A DNA stretch of 64,000 bases, taken from NCBI GenBank assembly GCA_963931575.1, contig OZ007029.1:1054001-1118000 (forward strand). Reading direction: 5' to 3'. Source of the DNA: Gastranaerophilus sp944325835. Lineage in GTDB: Bacteria; Cyanobacteriota; Vampirovibrionia; Gastranaerophilales; Gastranaerophilaceae. This document shows, one piece after another, positions 8,230-16,411 of this stretch. A program made the translations under genes and the position numbers. The stretch's first letter is position 1. The number at the start of each line of letters is the position of its first letter. The notes beneath the pieces were generated by a model. That model worked only from the letters and a program-made list of their open reading frames with translations, made no database searches and was not told the origin of the DNA.

Positions 8230-9312
8230 ATGGAAGTAAAAGATTACAGCATAAAACCGGTTTCCGATAAAAACGCAATAACAATTGTATTTGCTCCGGA
8301 TAATAATTACTGTAAATATTTTAGCGTCGCCCTTCAATCACTCATTGAAAACGCTGCGCCGGACAGATTTTACGACATAATAGTTTTCTCAACGGATATT
8401 TCTCACAGAAATAAAAAAATGATATTTGAAATGCTTCCGTCTAACTTCAGCCTGCGCTTTTTTGACGTAAGCGGCTTTATAAAAGAAAAACTCGGAAACT
8501 TTAAACTTACTGCCAAAAATCACTGGAGTATAAACACATTCTATAGACTGTTCATTCCAATTCTTATGAATGATTATGAAAAAGTCCTGTACTTAGATTC
8601 AGATATCTGCATACTTGACAGTCTTACAGAACTGTTTGACACCGATTTTGAAGGCAAACAAATGATTGCGGTTAAGGATTGCGATACGCCCGTTTTCTAC
8701 AAAGATAAAAAAAGAGTCGACCAGATTTTAAATATCCTGAAAATGCAAAAAACTGATAATTACTTTAACGCAGGCATGACATTTTTTAACGTTAAGAATA
8801 TAGAAGTTACAAAGTATATGGATAAACTAATTGATGTATTCAAAATAACAAAATTATTTTACCTTGATCAGGATATTCTGAACGTAATCTTTGAGAACAC
8901 AACGAAACTGGTTTCATGCAAATGGAATTTCCAGTACCATATTCCAATTTATCATCCTGACTATCTTAATATAATCACCGGTAAATATAAAGAAGATTTT
9001 ATCGCATCAGGTGAAAAGCCTTGCATAATCCACTACACCTCCGAAATAAAACCGTGGAGCTACCCTAAAGAAGTACATGCCGAATACTTCTGGAAATACG
9101 CAAGAAAATCCCCTTTCTATGAAGAAATTCTATTTGATAACTTAGTAGCCAAAAGTTCACTAAAATATTTCTGGCAACGGAATAAAATCAGCTTAAATCT
9201 TTTAAAATGCGAGTGGTTTTCTAAAATCACAACAGGGTCAAAACGTCTGCACTACGAAGCAAAAGCAGTACGCTACAGCCGCATGCTGAAAGAACTGCAA
9301 ACGTTAAAATAA
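8230..9312 (+). CDS. GT8-family glycosyltransferase
   Basis: A 360-residue enzyme of the GT8 (galactosyl/glucosyl, LPS RfaI/RfaJ or GspA) family. It opens ITIVFAPDNNYCKYFSVALQSL; the metal-binding DxD motif is YLDSDICI (about residue 125), followed by NAGMTFFNV, DQDILN and the C-terminal HYTSEIKPW. A strong AAAGGAG precedes the start. It lies 11 bases downstream of the ABC exporter. The catalytic core is clearly paralogous to the C-terminal half of the Stealth-GT8 protein 360 bases downstream, including an identical FAPDNNYCKYFSVA stretch. The acceptor is unknown; a surface glycan is inferred. Confidence 0.88.
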   Translation: MEVKDYSIKPVSDKNAITIVFAPDNNYCKYFSVALQSLIENAAPDRFYDIIVFSTDISHRNKKMIFEMLPSNFSLRFFDVSGFIKEKLGNFKLTAKNHWSINTFYRLFIPILMNDYEKVLYLDSDICILDSLTELFDTDFEGKQMIAVKDCDTPVFYKDKKRVDQILNILKMQKTDNYFNAGMTFFNVKNIEVTKYMDKLIDVFKITKLFYLDQDILNVIFENTTKLVSCKWNFQYHIPIYHPDYLNIITGKYKEDFIASGEKPCIIHYTSEIKPWSYPKEVHAEYFWKYARKSPFYEEILFDNLVAKSSLKYFWQRNKISLNLLKCEWFSKITTGSKRLHYEAKAVRYSRMLKELQTLK

Positions 9313-9537
9313 TCATTCCCACTTAATTTTATACCCTAAAACATCGCAGATTTGTAAAATATCAATATAGCGGATTGAACCTCGGGCAATTTTGTTGTTC
9401 AAACTCTGCGCGGTAACATTTTTGCCAAATTTTTGTGTCAAAAGTCTGGCAACTTTCTCGTAGGTCATACCCTTCATATGAATATAACCCTTTATCTGAT
9501 TTCGCATATTTCTTAGTAATTCTTCATCTGCAGCCAT
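9313..9537 (-). CDS. small HTH-like protein (DUF6471-type)
   Basis: The start is chosen at the ATG at 9537 (MAADEELLRNMRNQIKGYI); the upstream in-frame extension is Cys/Met/Ile-rich and looks non-coding. The 74-residue product has the pattern of short helix-turn-helix proteins of the DUF6471 kind: MTYEKVARLLTQKFG...TAQSLNNKIARGSIRYIDILQICDVLGY. These are probably DNA-binding. The gene is convergent with and directly abuts the GT8 gene. There is no good Shine-Dalgarno sequence, so the start is uncertain. Confidence 0.65.
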   Translation of the reverse strand: MAADEELLRNMRNQIKGYIHMKGMTYEKVARLLTQKFGKNVTAQSLNNKIARGSIRYIDILQICDVLGYKIKWE

Positions 9538-9669
9538 ACAATAAAATTTTATACTTTTACGAATACAATGTAAACGAAAAGCAATATTTATTTTACAAGC
9601 CGCTTGCTTTATATACATATTCATGTATAATATACACATATTCAAAATAGAGATATTAAAAGGGGAAGT

Positions 9670-11688
9670 ATGAATAAAGATTTCAAGATTGACCTTGTTT
9701 ACTTATGGGTAAACGGTAACGATACAAAATGGCAGGAAGAAAAAGAAGAATGGCAGACAAGATTAAATATACCATCAGGCGGTTCAGCCAATAACTGCCG
9801 GTTTATAGATAATCAGGAGTTAAAATATTCACTGCGCTCAGTTGAAATGAACGCGCCATGGATAAACCATATTTTTATCGTTACAAACGGACAGGTTCCG
9901 GAATGGCTGGACACGACACATCCCAAAATTACAATTGTTACCCACAAAGAAATCATGCCCTCAGAAGCGCTTCCGACATTTAATTCAGAAGCCATAGAAA
10001 CCTGTATCGCCAACATCCCCGGACTTTCTGAATACTTCCTCTACGCAAATGATGATTGTTTTATAAACCGTCCTGTTACGCCGGACTTTTTTTTCACAAA
10101 AAATCAAGATCCTATTATAAGATTAAAAAAATATAAATGGAGTCAGGAAGATATTGAACAAAAATGCTACATGAAAAATGTTATATATTCAATGAACTTA
10201 ATAAAAGATAAATATGATCAAAAATATGAATTAGAAAATATACACAATATAGACGCTTACAGAAAAAGTTATCTGATAAAGTGCAGGCAAGAATTTAAAT
10301 CAGACTTTGAGAATACCTGTAATTGCCGGTTCAGAACTCCGGAGTCTGTCCAAAGGATCATTTATTACATGTGGATGCTGGCAAATAATCTTGGAGAATT
10401 ACAAGATTGTGCACAAACAAACACCCTTTATTTAAAAATATTACCTCCGGAGTATATGAATAAAAAAATTAATTCCATCAAACCAGTTCTGCTATGTATT
10501 AATGATGAGGAAAAAGTAAATCCGGATAACAGAAAAAAATTAAAAAACTTTTTACAAAATTTATATCCTCAAAAACAATACTGGGAAAAACCAATAGATT
10601 TTCAGATAGCACCGGTTTTCGGTTCTCCCAAAGCTAAAACTATAGTATTTGCGCCAGACAATAATTATTGCAAATACTTTAGCGTAGCCTTTCAGTCGCT
10701 CATAGAGCATTCTAAAAATTATGAGGACTACGACATTATTATTTTTGATTCTGATCTCAGTGAACGCAATAAAAAACGAATTCAAAACATGTGTCCGCCG
10801 AATTTCAGCTTGAGATTTTTTGACATTAATTCCTTCATATCAGAAAAAATAGGCGAGCTTAACTTCAAAGAAAGAGAGTATTGGAGTATAAGCATGTACT
10901 ATAGAATTTTCATTCCAATGGTAATGCAAAAATATAAAAAAGTACTATACTGTGATGCGGATATATGTTTTAACCAACCAATCTCTGAATTGTTTGACAT
11001 TGATTTTGAAGATAACGAACTGCTTGCAGTATTAGATACAGTTTCGCCAGTTCTCAACCTGCACAAAGCCCGCTGTCAGCATTTATATAACGAATTAAAA
11101 TTACAACAACCTGAAAAATATTTTAATTCAGGAATGTTAATGTTTAATATCGGGAAAATAAATATCGAGAATTATCTGGAGAAGTTTAAAGAGATTATTA
11201 ACACAAAAACCCTGCTTTTCCCTGATCAGGATATCTTAAATATCTTATTTGACGGCAAAACCAGACTAATTTCCTGCAAATATAATTTTCAATACGGTGT
11301 ACAAATATTTAACAAAAACTACATCAATATAATTTTTGGCAGATACAAAAAAGACTTTGAAGAAGCTTCTAACAATCCGGTAATCATCCACTACACCTCC
11401 TCGCGGAAGCCGTGGCATTCGCCGCAGGAAGAGCTTGCAGATGTTTTCTGGTATTATGCACGCAGATGTCCTTTCTATGAAGAAATTCTATACACAAACC
11501 TTAAAACTAACGGAATCCGTGAGGAAACACTCCGGAACCTAAACCTGAAAGGTAAAATTTATTACAACTATTATCGCGCAAAACTACTTTCATTCCTGAC
11601 TTTCGGCAAAAAGAAAAAACATTATCAGGAAAAACGCGATAACTACAAAAAACGCGTTAATGAAATACGAAAATTTTCACGTTTGTAG
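9670..11688 (+). CDS. Stealth-type sugar phosphotransferase fused to a GT8 glycosyltransferase
   Basis: A two-enzyme fusion of 672 residues. Residues 1-310 are a Stealth protein: conserved region 1 is IDLVYLWVNGNDTKW, region 2 is DNQELKYSLRSVEMNAPWI and later YFLYANDDCFINRPV, with region 3 around HNIDAYRKS. Stealth enzymes transfer hexose-1-phosphate in capsule synthesis. Residues 318-670 are a GT8 domain: IVFAPDNNYCKYFSVAFQSL, the DxD motif YCDADICF (about 428), NSGMLMFN, DQDILN and HYTSSRKPWH. AAAGGGGAAG precedes the start. The gene sits with an exporter, a GT8 paralogue and a cytidylyltransferase, so it most likely builds a phosphodiester-linked surface glycan. Domain calls are firm; the product is inferred. 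Confidence 0.88.
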   Translation: MNKDFKIDLVYLWVNGNDTKWQEEKEEWQTRLNIPSGGSANNCRFIDNQELKYSLRSVEMNAPWINHIFIVTNGQVPEWLDTTHPKITIVTHKEIMPSEALPTFNSEAIETCIANIPGLSEYFLYANDDCFINRPVTPDFFFTKNQDPIIRLKKYKWSQEDIEQKCYMKNVIYSMNLIKDKYDQKYELENIHNIDAYRKSYLIKCRQEFKSDFENTCNCRFRTPESVQRIIYYMWMLANNLGELQDCAQTNTLYLKILPPEYMNKKINSIKPVLLCINDEEKVNPDNRKKLKNFLQNLYPQKQYWEKPIDFQIAPVFGSPKAKTIVFAPDNNYCKYFSVAFQSLIEHSKNYEDYDIIIFDSDLSERNKKRIQNMCPPNFSLRFFDINSFISEKIGELNFKEREYWSISMYYRIFIPMVMQKYKKVLYCDADICFNQPISELFDIDFEDNELLAVLDTVSPVLNLHKARCQHLYNELKLQQPEKYFNSGMLMFNIGKINIENYLEKFKEIINTKTLLFPDQDILNILFDGKTRLISCKYNFQYGVQIFNKNYINIIFGRYKKDFEEASNNPVIIHYTSSRKPWHSPQEELADVFWYYARRCPFYEEILYTNLKTNGIREETLRNLNLKGKIYYNYYRAKLLSFLTFGKKKKHYQEKRDNYKKRVNEIRKFSRL

Positions 11689-11701
11689 TAAAATAAAACT
11701 T

Positions 11702-12388
11702 ATGAAAAACACTGCTATTATTCTGGCATCAGGAACCGGTGAAAGAAGCGGGCTTAATCAGCCTAAACAATTTTTCACAGTCGGCGGCAAAACTCTGCTT
11801 GAAAATTCAATTCAAGTTTTTGATGCTCATCCGCTGATTGATGATATTATTGTCGTTTCGCACCCTGACTTTTTAGATAAAACTACAGCGCTAACGCATA
11901 GTTTCAAAAAAGTTTCACAGGTAATCACCGGCGGCCAAACCCGTCAGGAAAGTTCTTATAACGGCGTTTTTGCAATAGAAAATTCCGAGAATGTCCTCAT
12001 CCACGACGCAGTCAGAGCTTTTGTCACAGAAGAAATAATTACTTCCTCCATTGAAGGTCTGAAAAAACACGCTGCGGTCTGCGTGGCAACAGAAACACCC
12101 GACACCATACTGGAAGTTGATGAAAACGGCAAAATCCTTTCTGTTCCACAGCGAAAATTCTTACGCTGTGCGCAGACCCCGCAATGTTTCAGACTAGATT
12201 TAATAAAGCATGCCCACGAACTTGCGCGCACACAACAACAATCCGTTACAGATGATTGCGGATTGCTCTTAGCAAATAAACTCGCTGATATTTATATTGT
12301 AAAAGGAAATTCAAAAAACCGTAAAATCACGTATCCCGAAGATTTAGATTTTGCGCAATGGGTTTATATAAACAATTGTAACAAATAA
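11702..12388 (+). CDS. ispD: IspD/TarI-family cytidylyltransferase
   Basis: The start is set at the ATG at 11702 (MKNTAIILASGTGER), 13 bases after the end of the Stealth-GT8 gene; an in-frame start further up would overlap that gene. Of 228 residues, the nucleotide-binding motif is ASGTGERSGLNQPKQF, followed by ITGGQTRQESS, LIHDAVRAFVT, RCAQTPQCF and TDDCGLL, and the end matches ITYPEDLDFA. The same fold serves the MEP pathway (IspD, MEP to CDP-ME) and wall/capsule sugar activation (TarI, CDP-ribitol). HDAVRxF is closer to TarI and the capsule context also favours it, whereas isoprenoid synthesis needs an IspD somewhere. Symbol is therefore provisional. Confidence 0.8.
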   Translation: MKNTAIILASGTGERSGLNQPKQFFTVGGKTLLENSIQVFDAHPLIDDIIVVSHPDFLDKTTALTHSFKKVSQVITGGQTRQESSYNGVFAIENSENVLIHDAVRAFVTEEIITSSIEGLKKHAAVCVATETPDTILEVDENGKILSVPQRKFLRCAQTPQCFRLDLIKHAHELARTQQQSVTDDCGLLLANKLADIYIVKGNSKNRKITYPEDLDFAQWVYINNCNK

Positions 12389-12446
12389 AAAATATCTGAA
12401 ATTATAATACCCTGAAAAACGTTATATAAGATAAGAGGGCTTTATA

Positions 12447-13433
12447 TTGGCAGATTTAGATATAAACAGTGTACAACAGACCCAAACAGCAACCCCACAG
12501 TTGTCGGGCGATACTCTTAACCAGATTAATACAAAACTTTCGGAACTGGATTCAAAGTCCAGTGTTTGGGCTGACTACAAAAAATATGACACAAATAATA
12601 ACGGCTCACTTGCTGATGAAACATTCACCAATCAAACGCTTTATGAGCTTGGACAGTCGTTAGGTATTGTTTCAGACGGTGAGATTCAACCCACCAAACA
12701 GGGGGATGTCGGCGACTGCTGGCTTCTTGGCGGGGTCAACGGACTTGCTCAGACAGACTGGGGCAAAGAAGCTATCGGTGAAGCAATAGACGGAAACCAT
12801 GCCGGAACCGCAGACGATCCTTACACCGTAACACTTTACGATTCAGAAGGGAATAAAAAATCCATTCAAGTTACAAATGAAGATATAGAAAACTACGGGT
12901 TAGACGATAAAAAATACTCCTCCGGCGATATTGATATGAACCTGCTTGAAGCTGCAGTAAATAAATATTTCCAAGAGGAAATTGAAGCAGGCAGGCTTGA
13001 TAGAAATATTAATGACCCTATGGAAGGAAACATCGGGACAGGTGTGTATTCAACAAACTATTTACTTACCGGAAGAACCGGTCAGGGGATTACAAAAGTT
13101 GATATTTTGCCCGAAAACGCCAATATTTATAGCAAAATGACAGACGACAATCTTCTTGACGCTTTGAACACCTTTGCCGATAATCCGTCAAATGTAAGTA
13201 TGACCTGCGGATTTAAAGAACGAAGCTGGTTTCAAAAAACATTCAAGACCACAAGTGAGGGTGAACAATCCACAAACCATGCTTACACAATAACTAATGT
13301 GAACAAAAACTCTTCAGGAGAAATTATATCCGTTTCATATACAAACCCCTGGGATTCGGGTAAAGAATACACCGTTCCATATAAAACCTTCTGTGACAGA
13401 GTAATAGATTTGTCTTATATCACAAATGAATAA
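12447..13433 (+). CDS. calpain-like (C2) cysteine protease with an EF-hand-like loop
   Basis: A 328-residue protein starting at a TTG codon with AGAGGG eight bases before it. The catalytic triad of the calpain family can be placed: Cys91 in QGDVGDCWLLGGVNGLA, His278 in NHAYTITN and Asn300 in SYTNPWDSG. Residues 48-58 (DTNNNGSLADE) read as a Ca-binding EF-hand-type loop, just before the protease core. No signal peptide is visible. Bacterial calpains are uncommon and their targets are mostly unknown. It stands alone between the sugar cluster and an MFS gene. Confidence 0.85.
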   Translation: MADLDINSVQQTQTATPQLSGDTLNQINTKLSELDSKSSVWADYKKYDTNNNGSLADETFTNQTLYELGQSLGIVSDGEIQPTKQGDVGDCWLLGGVNGLAQTDWGKEAIGEAIDGNHAGTADDPYTVTLYDSEGNKKSIQVTNEDIENYGLDDKKYSSGDIDMNLLEAAVNKYFQEEIEAGRLDRNINDPMEGNIGTGVYSTNYLLTGRTGQGITKVDILPENANIYSKMTDDNLLDALNTFADNPSNVSMTCGFKERSWFQKTFKTTSEGEQSTNHAYTITNVNKNSSGEIISVSYTNPWDSGKEYTVPYKTFCDRVIDLSYITNE

Positions 13434-13531
13434 TTAATAAGGTAGCGATTTGTAAAAGTATGGCTACGGCTCAGTCGGGCGCGAGCCTTTCTCGGACAAT
13501 TTTTAATTTTTATTGCTTTTTATTGCAATTA

Positions 13532-13551
13532 TTTTTACCACATGGTAAAAA
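13532..13551. promoter_or_regulatory. operator-like palindrome before the MFS gene
   Basis: TTTTTACCACATGGTAAAAA is a 9+9 inverted repeat around a 2-base centre, 55 bases before the start of the MFS transporter, overlapping likely promoter sequence. It is probably a repressor site; the regulator is not identified here. Confidence 0.5.
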
Positions 13552-13606
13552 CTTATTATCATGAGCATTTCCCTGATATTTATAGAATTGATATATAAGG
13601 AATAGT

Positions 13607-14785
13607 ATGGAGAAAGCATTAACGCTAAAACATTGGATTACGCTAGTTGGTATGACAATTTCGGCATTTATTTTTAATACCTCGGAATTTATGCCAATAG
13701 GATTACTTATTGATATTTCTAAAGATTTTAATATGACAGAAGCGCAGGCTGGCATGATAATCACTATATACGCCTTGGTTGTTATGTTATTATCCCTGCC
13801 TCTTATGATGCTGGTTAGCAAATTTAGTTATAAAAAGCTTTTACTAAGCTGTATGGTATTTTTTGGGATATCCCATATTTTGTCTGCAATATCTCCAACT
13901 TTTATAATTTTATTGTTATCACGTATCGGAGTTGCATGTGCACATTCTGTATTCTGGTCAATTGCAACTCCCATTGCCGTCAAATTAGTTCCTGACGAAT
14001 TTCGCTCGCTTGCAATGAGTATGGTTGTAGCGGGAACGTCAATTGCAATGGTTGCAGGGCTTCCTCTTGGAAGAATCATAGGGCTGCACTTTGGCTGGAG
14101 AATGACGTTTCTTTCCTTAGCTATAATATCATTTATTCTATTTTTCTATATCCTGTTTTATTTCCCTAAAATATCCGGCGGAAGAAAACTCTCATTTCAT
14201 CGTCTTCCGTTATTATTTAAAAAACCGTTGCTTCAAGGACTCTATATAGTCACGCTTATTGCTGTAACAGCGTATTACAGTTCTTATAGCTATATTGAAC
14301 CGTTTCTTTTTCAGATAGCGAAGTTTAATGAAAATATGATAACCATAGCACTCATTATATTTGGAGCTTCCGGAATTTTCGGGAGTCTAATTTTCTCACT
14401 ATTTTATAACAAATACGAAAAGTATTTTTTCCTTACTACTATCTGTTCTATGGCAATAATTTTATTTTTATTGACACCGGTTTCATCACACCGGATATTA
14501 GTAATATTGACATTCGCATTTTGGGGAATAGTTGTAACAGCTTATAATGTATCAGGTCAGGCCTCTATAATTAATGCAGCTCCTGTTGGAACTGCAGCGG
14601 TTGCAATGTCGATATATTCCGGCCTGTATAATTTAGGAATAGGTACCGGCTCATGGCTGGGAGGATTTATAACAACTCATTTATCAATTTCTTATTTGGG
14701 ATACATTGGAGGAGTTATAGCCCTGGCAGGCTCCTTGTATTGCTTATACAAAATCGTACCTATTGCCGATAAAACATCTATATAA
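13607..14785 (+). CDS. MFS sugar/drug efflux transporter (SotB/AraJ-like)
   Basis: A 392-residue, 12-helix major facilitator. The N-terminus (WITLVGMTISAFIFNTSEFMPIGLL) and motif C region (GTSIAMVAGLPLGRIIGLHFGWRMTF) match the DHA1/SotB group of arabinose- and IPTG-type effluxers. Between helices 6 and 7 there is only a short loop, as usual for the group. The start follows ATAAGGAATAGT. It carries its own promoter with a palindromic operator, so substrate-induced expression is likely. Specificity cannot be read from sequence; sugar-acid or drug efflux are both possible. Confidence 0.88.
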   Translation: MEKALTLKHWITLVGMTISAFIFNTSEFMPIGLLIDISKDFNMTEAQAGMIITIYALVVMLLSLPLMMLVSKFSYKKLLLSCMVFFGISHILSAISPTFIILLLSRIGVACAHSVFWSIATPIAVKLVPDEFRSLAMSMVVAGTSIAMVAGLPLGRIIGLHFGWRMTFLSLAIISFILFFYILFYFPKISGGRKLSFHRLPLLFKKPLLQGLYIVTLIAVTAYYSSYSYIEPFLFQIAKFNENMITIALIIFGASGIFGSLIFSLFYNKYEKYFFLTTICSMAIILFLLTPVSSHRILVILTFAFWGIVVTAYNVSGQASIINAAPVGTAAVAMSIYSGLYNLGIGTGSWLGGFITTHLSISYLGYIGGVIALAGSLYCLYKIVPIADKTSI

Positions 14786-14810
14786 AGATTAAATGCTCAA
14801 AAAAATGAGA

Positions 14811-15917
14811 TTAATTAAATAATTTTGAACATTTTTCTTGTATATCTAACGCAATATCTTTTGCAAATTTTTCCTTGAGTCCTATATTTTTTGCCACGGC
14901 TAGAATATTATCTAAAGTCGGATTCTTACCCTCTCCATTAATAGTGGTTGCGTGTTCCCCATTAAATGAAAAACTATAAGTCAAATCATACGCAGGAGAT
15001 AAGTGCCATTCTTTTTTAGTATTATCAAAAAGAAAAGAAAAATTCTTTGAATGGTCATCTCGATTGTGCGCAAAAACATTAAAGCACATTAGTCTGAAGA
15101 GTTGTTCAATATCTTCATAATTTCTTGTAAGCTCAAGCGTAAGTTTCATTAATATATTATAATCAAGATTAGGAAGTCTGTGACTTGTCTCTAACAGACC
15201 GCTAACTGATACCATATGAACTTTTTTACCATTTTTGCGGTCAAACCTTTTTATCCCAAAATACCCTAAACAAATTTTTGATGGGAAAAGTCTTGTTTCT
15301 GTCATATTTATTCCGCAATCTTTTGCACATAATGAATATTGATATTCTTTTTCTCCTATATTTTTAGGGTCAGATGATGATGGAAACTTAATAATCCAGT
15401 CCTCGTTGTCAACAGATGTCAAAATCTTTGGTCTTGCACCGCCTGATGAGCCGCCTAGCTGAAAGAGTTCATCCAAATTATCCGAATTTTGCGATTCCAG
15501 TATTTTTGAACACTCTTGTGCAAGAATATCGTAATCACTAATGTTATTTTCTGATTCAAATCTATGTTCCGGTTTATAAGTTAAAGCCCCCATACCGCTT
15601 TCCTGAACAACAGCAAGTCTGTTAAGATTATCAATTTCAGCAGGGTTAATTTTATTTTTCAAAAATAATCTATCAACGAGTAATCTCCCCCAACCGTCAG
15701 GCAAACTGTCGTTAAAAACTCCAAATAATCCGCCAAATGGCTCGTATTTTGGAATAAAAACTTTTTTGATGAGTGGTAAACTAAAAGGTGAAATGCTAAA
15801 TCCATTATTTAACCAATCTGAGTCATATTCAAAAGCAACAACTCTATCGGGAGTTTTAGCCAGAGTGCCAACTAAAATATCGTTATAAAAAACTTTTAAA
15901 TATTTATAGTTATCCAT
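14811..15917 (-). CDS. hipA: HipA-like serine/threonine kinase toxin
   Basis: A 368-residue protein with the HipA N-terminal subdomain (residues 5-105, ending SLPDGWGRLLVDRLF) and the kinase-like C-terminal domain. Visible motifs are the Gly-rich P-loop GGSSGGARPKI (about 154), the ATP-lysine strand WIIKFPS, the catalytic loop NRDDHSKNFSF (about 287) and the metal-binding SPAYDLT (about 308). HipA toxins phosphorylate targets such as glutamyl-tRNA synthetase and cause dormancy. All key residues are present, so it should be active. It overlaps its antitoxin gene by 8 bases. Confidence 0.93.
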   Translation of the reverse strand: MDNYKYLKVFYNDILVGTLAKTPDRVVAFEYDSDWLNNGFSISPFSLPLIKKVFIPKYEPFGGLFGVFNDSLPDGWGRLLVDRLFLKNKINPAEIDNLNRLAVVQESGMGALTYKPEHRFESENNISDYDILAQECSKILESQNSDNLDELFQLGGSSGGARPKILTSVDNEDWIIKFPSSSDPKNIGEKEYQYSLCAKDCGINMTETRLFPSKICLGYFGIKRFDRKNGKKVHMVSVSGLLETSHRLPNLDYNILMKLTLELTRNYEDIEQLFRLMCFNVFAHNRDDHSKNFSFLFDNTKKEWHLSPAYDLTYSFSFNGEHATTINGEGKNPTLDNILAVAKNIGLKEKFAKDIALDIQEKCSKLFN

Positions 15918-16188
15918 TTATAACCTCATCAATTGAGTTGTAGCTTTTTTGCAAAAATAAATTTTCTAAATCATGCTCTAAATTAAGAGCGATTAGGATT
16001 TTTATAAAAGAATTGAGAGAAATTTCATACTTAGACTCAAACCTTTTAATAGAACCAAGACTAACACCTGATTTAGTTGCAAGTTGAGTTTGAGAAATCT
16101 TAAGCTTTTTCCTGTGCTGCTTAATTTTCCCAACCAGTTCTCTTGCTATATCATTAGGAGTTTTAGGATTAAATATAGAATTGTTCAT
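15910..16188 (-). CDS. hipB: HipB-like XRE-family antitoxin
   Basis: A 92-residue protein with an XRE helix-turn-helix at about residues 22-75 (HRKKLKISQTQLATKSGVSLGSIKRFESK). It precedes hipA with an 8-base overlap in the same orientation, the normal antitoxin-first order. It should bind the AGATAATA-type sites in its own promoter and neutralise the kinase. Confidence 0.9.
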   Translation of the reverse strand: MNNSIFNPKTPNDIARELVGKIKQHRKKLKISQTQLATKSGVSLGSIKRFESKYEISLNSFIKILIALNLEHDLENLFLQKSYNSIDEVING

Positions 16189-16189
16189 A

Positions 16190-16246
16190 GATAATATACT
16201 ATACCAAATTTGCTAAAAAGTCAACGTCTAGATAATATATTATCTA
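16190..16246 (-). promoter_or_regulatory. hipBA operator sites
   Basis: A perfect 18-bp palindrome, TAGATAATATATTATCTA, lies at 16229-16246. A matching half-site TAGATAATA lies at 16190-16198, directly against the hipB start codon. The two are about four helical turns apart, as expected for an autoregulated toxin-antitoxin operon where two antitoxin dimers bind. The TATTAT-like core can also act as the -10 element. Confidence 0.65.
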
Positions 16247-16260
16247 ATATTATATACAGA

Positions 16261-16293
16261 GAAATACAACAAAATGAAGTTGTGTTGTATTTC
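16261..16293. repeat. 11-bp perfect inverted repeat near recombinase gene
   Basis: GAAATACAACA (16261-16271) and TGTTGTATTTC (16283-16293) are exact inverted copies around an 11-base centre. There is no T-run for a terminator. Core-type recombination sites have this form (11-bp arms and a 6-12-base spacer), and a tyrosine recombinase starts 118 bases downstream, so it is a candidate crossover site. Confidence 0.4.
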
Positions 16294-16411
16294 TACCCAA
16301 CCCGCCTGAACACCGCTAGGTACAGCTTGAAGAGCGTTTAAATTTTGTGTCATTCGACTTTACTTTTTATAGGAAGAAAGCAATCATTGTCTGTGATTAA
16401 GCGAGTTTAAA

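Noticed and set aside
16229..16293. Possible retron or attachment-site RNA near the recombinase
   Set aside because: The palindromes are explained by the hipBA operator and a short inverted repeat; there is no RT next to them.
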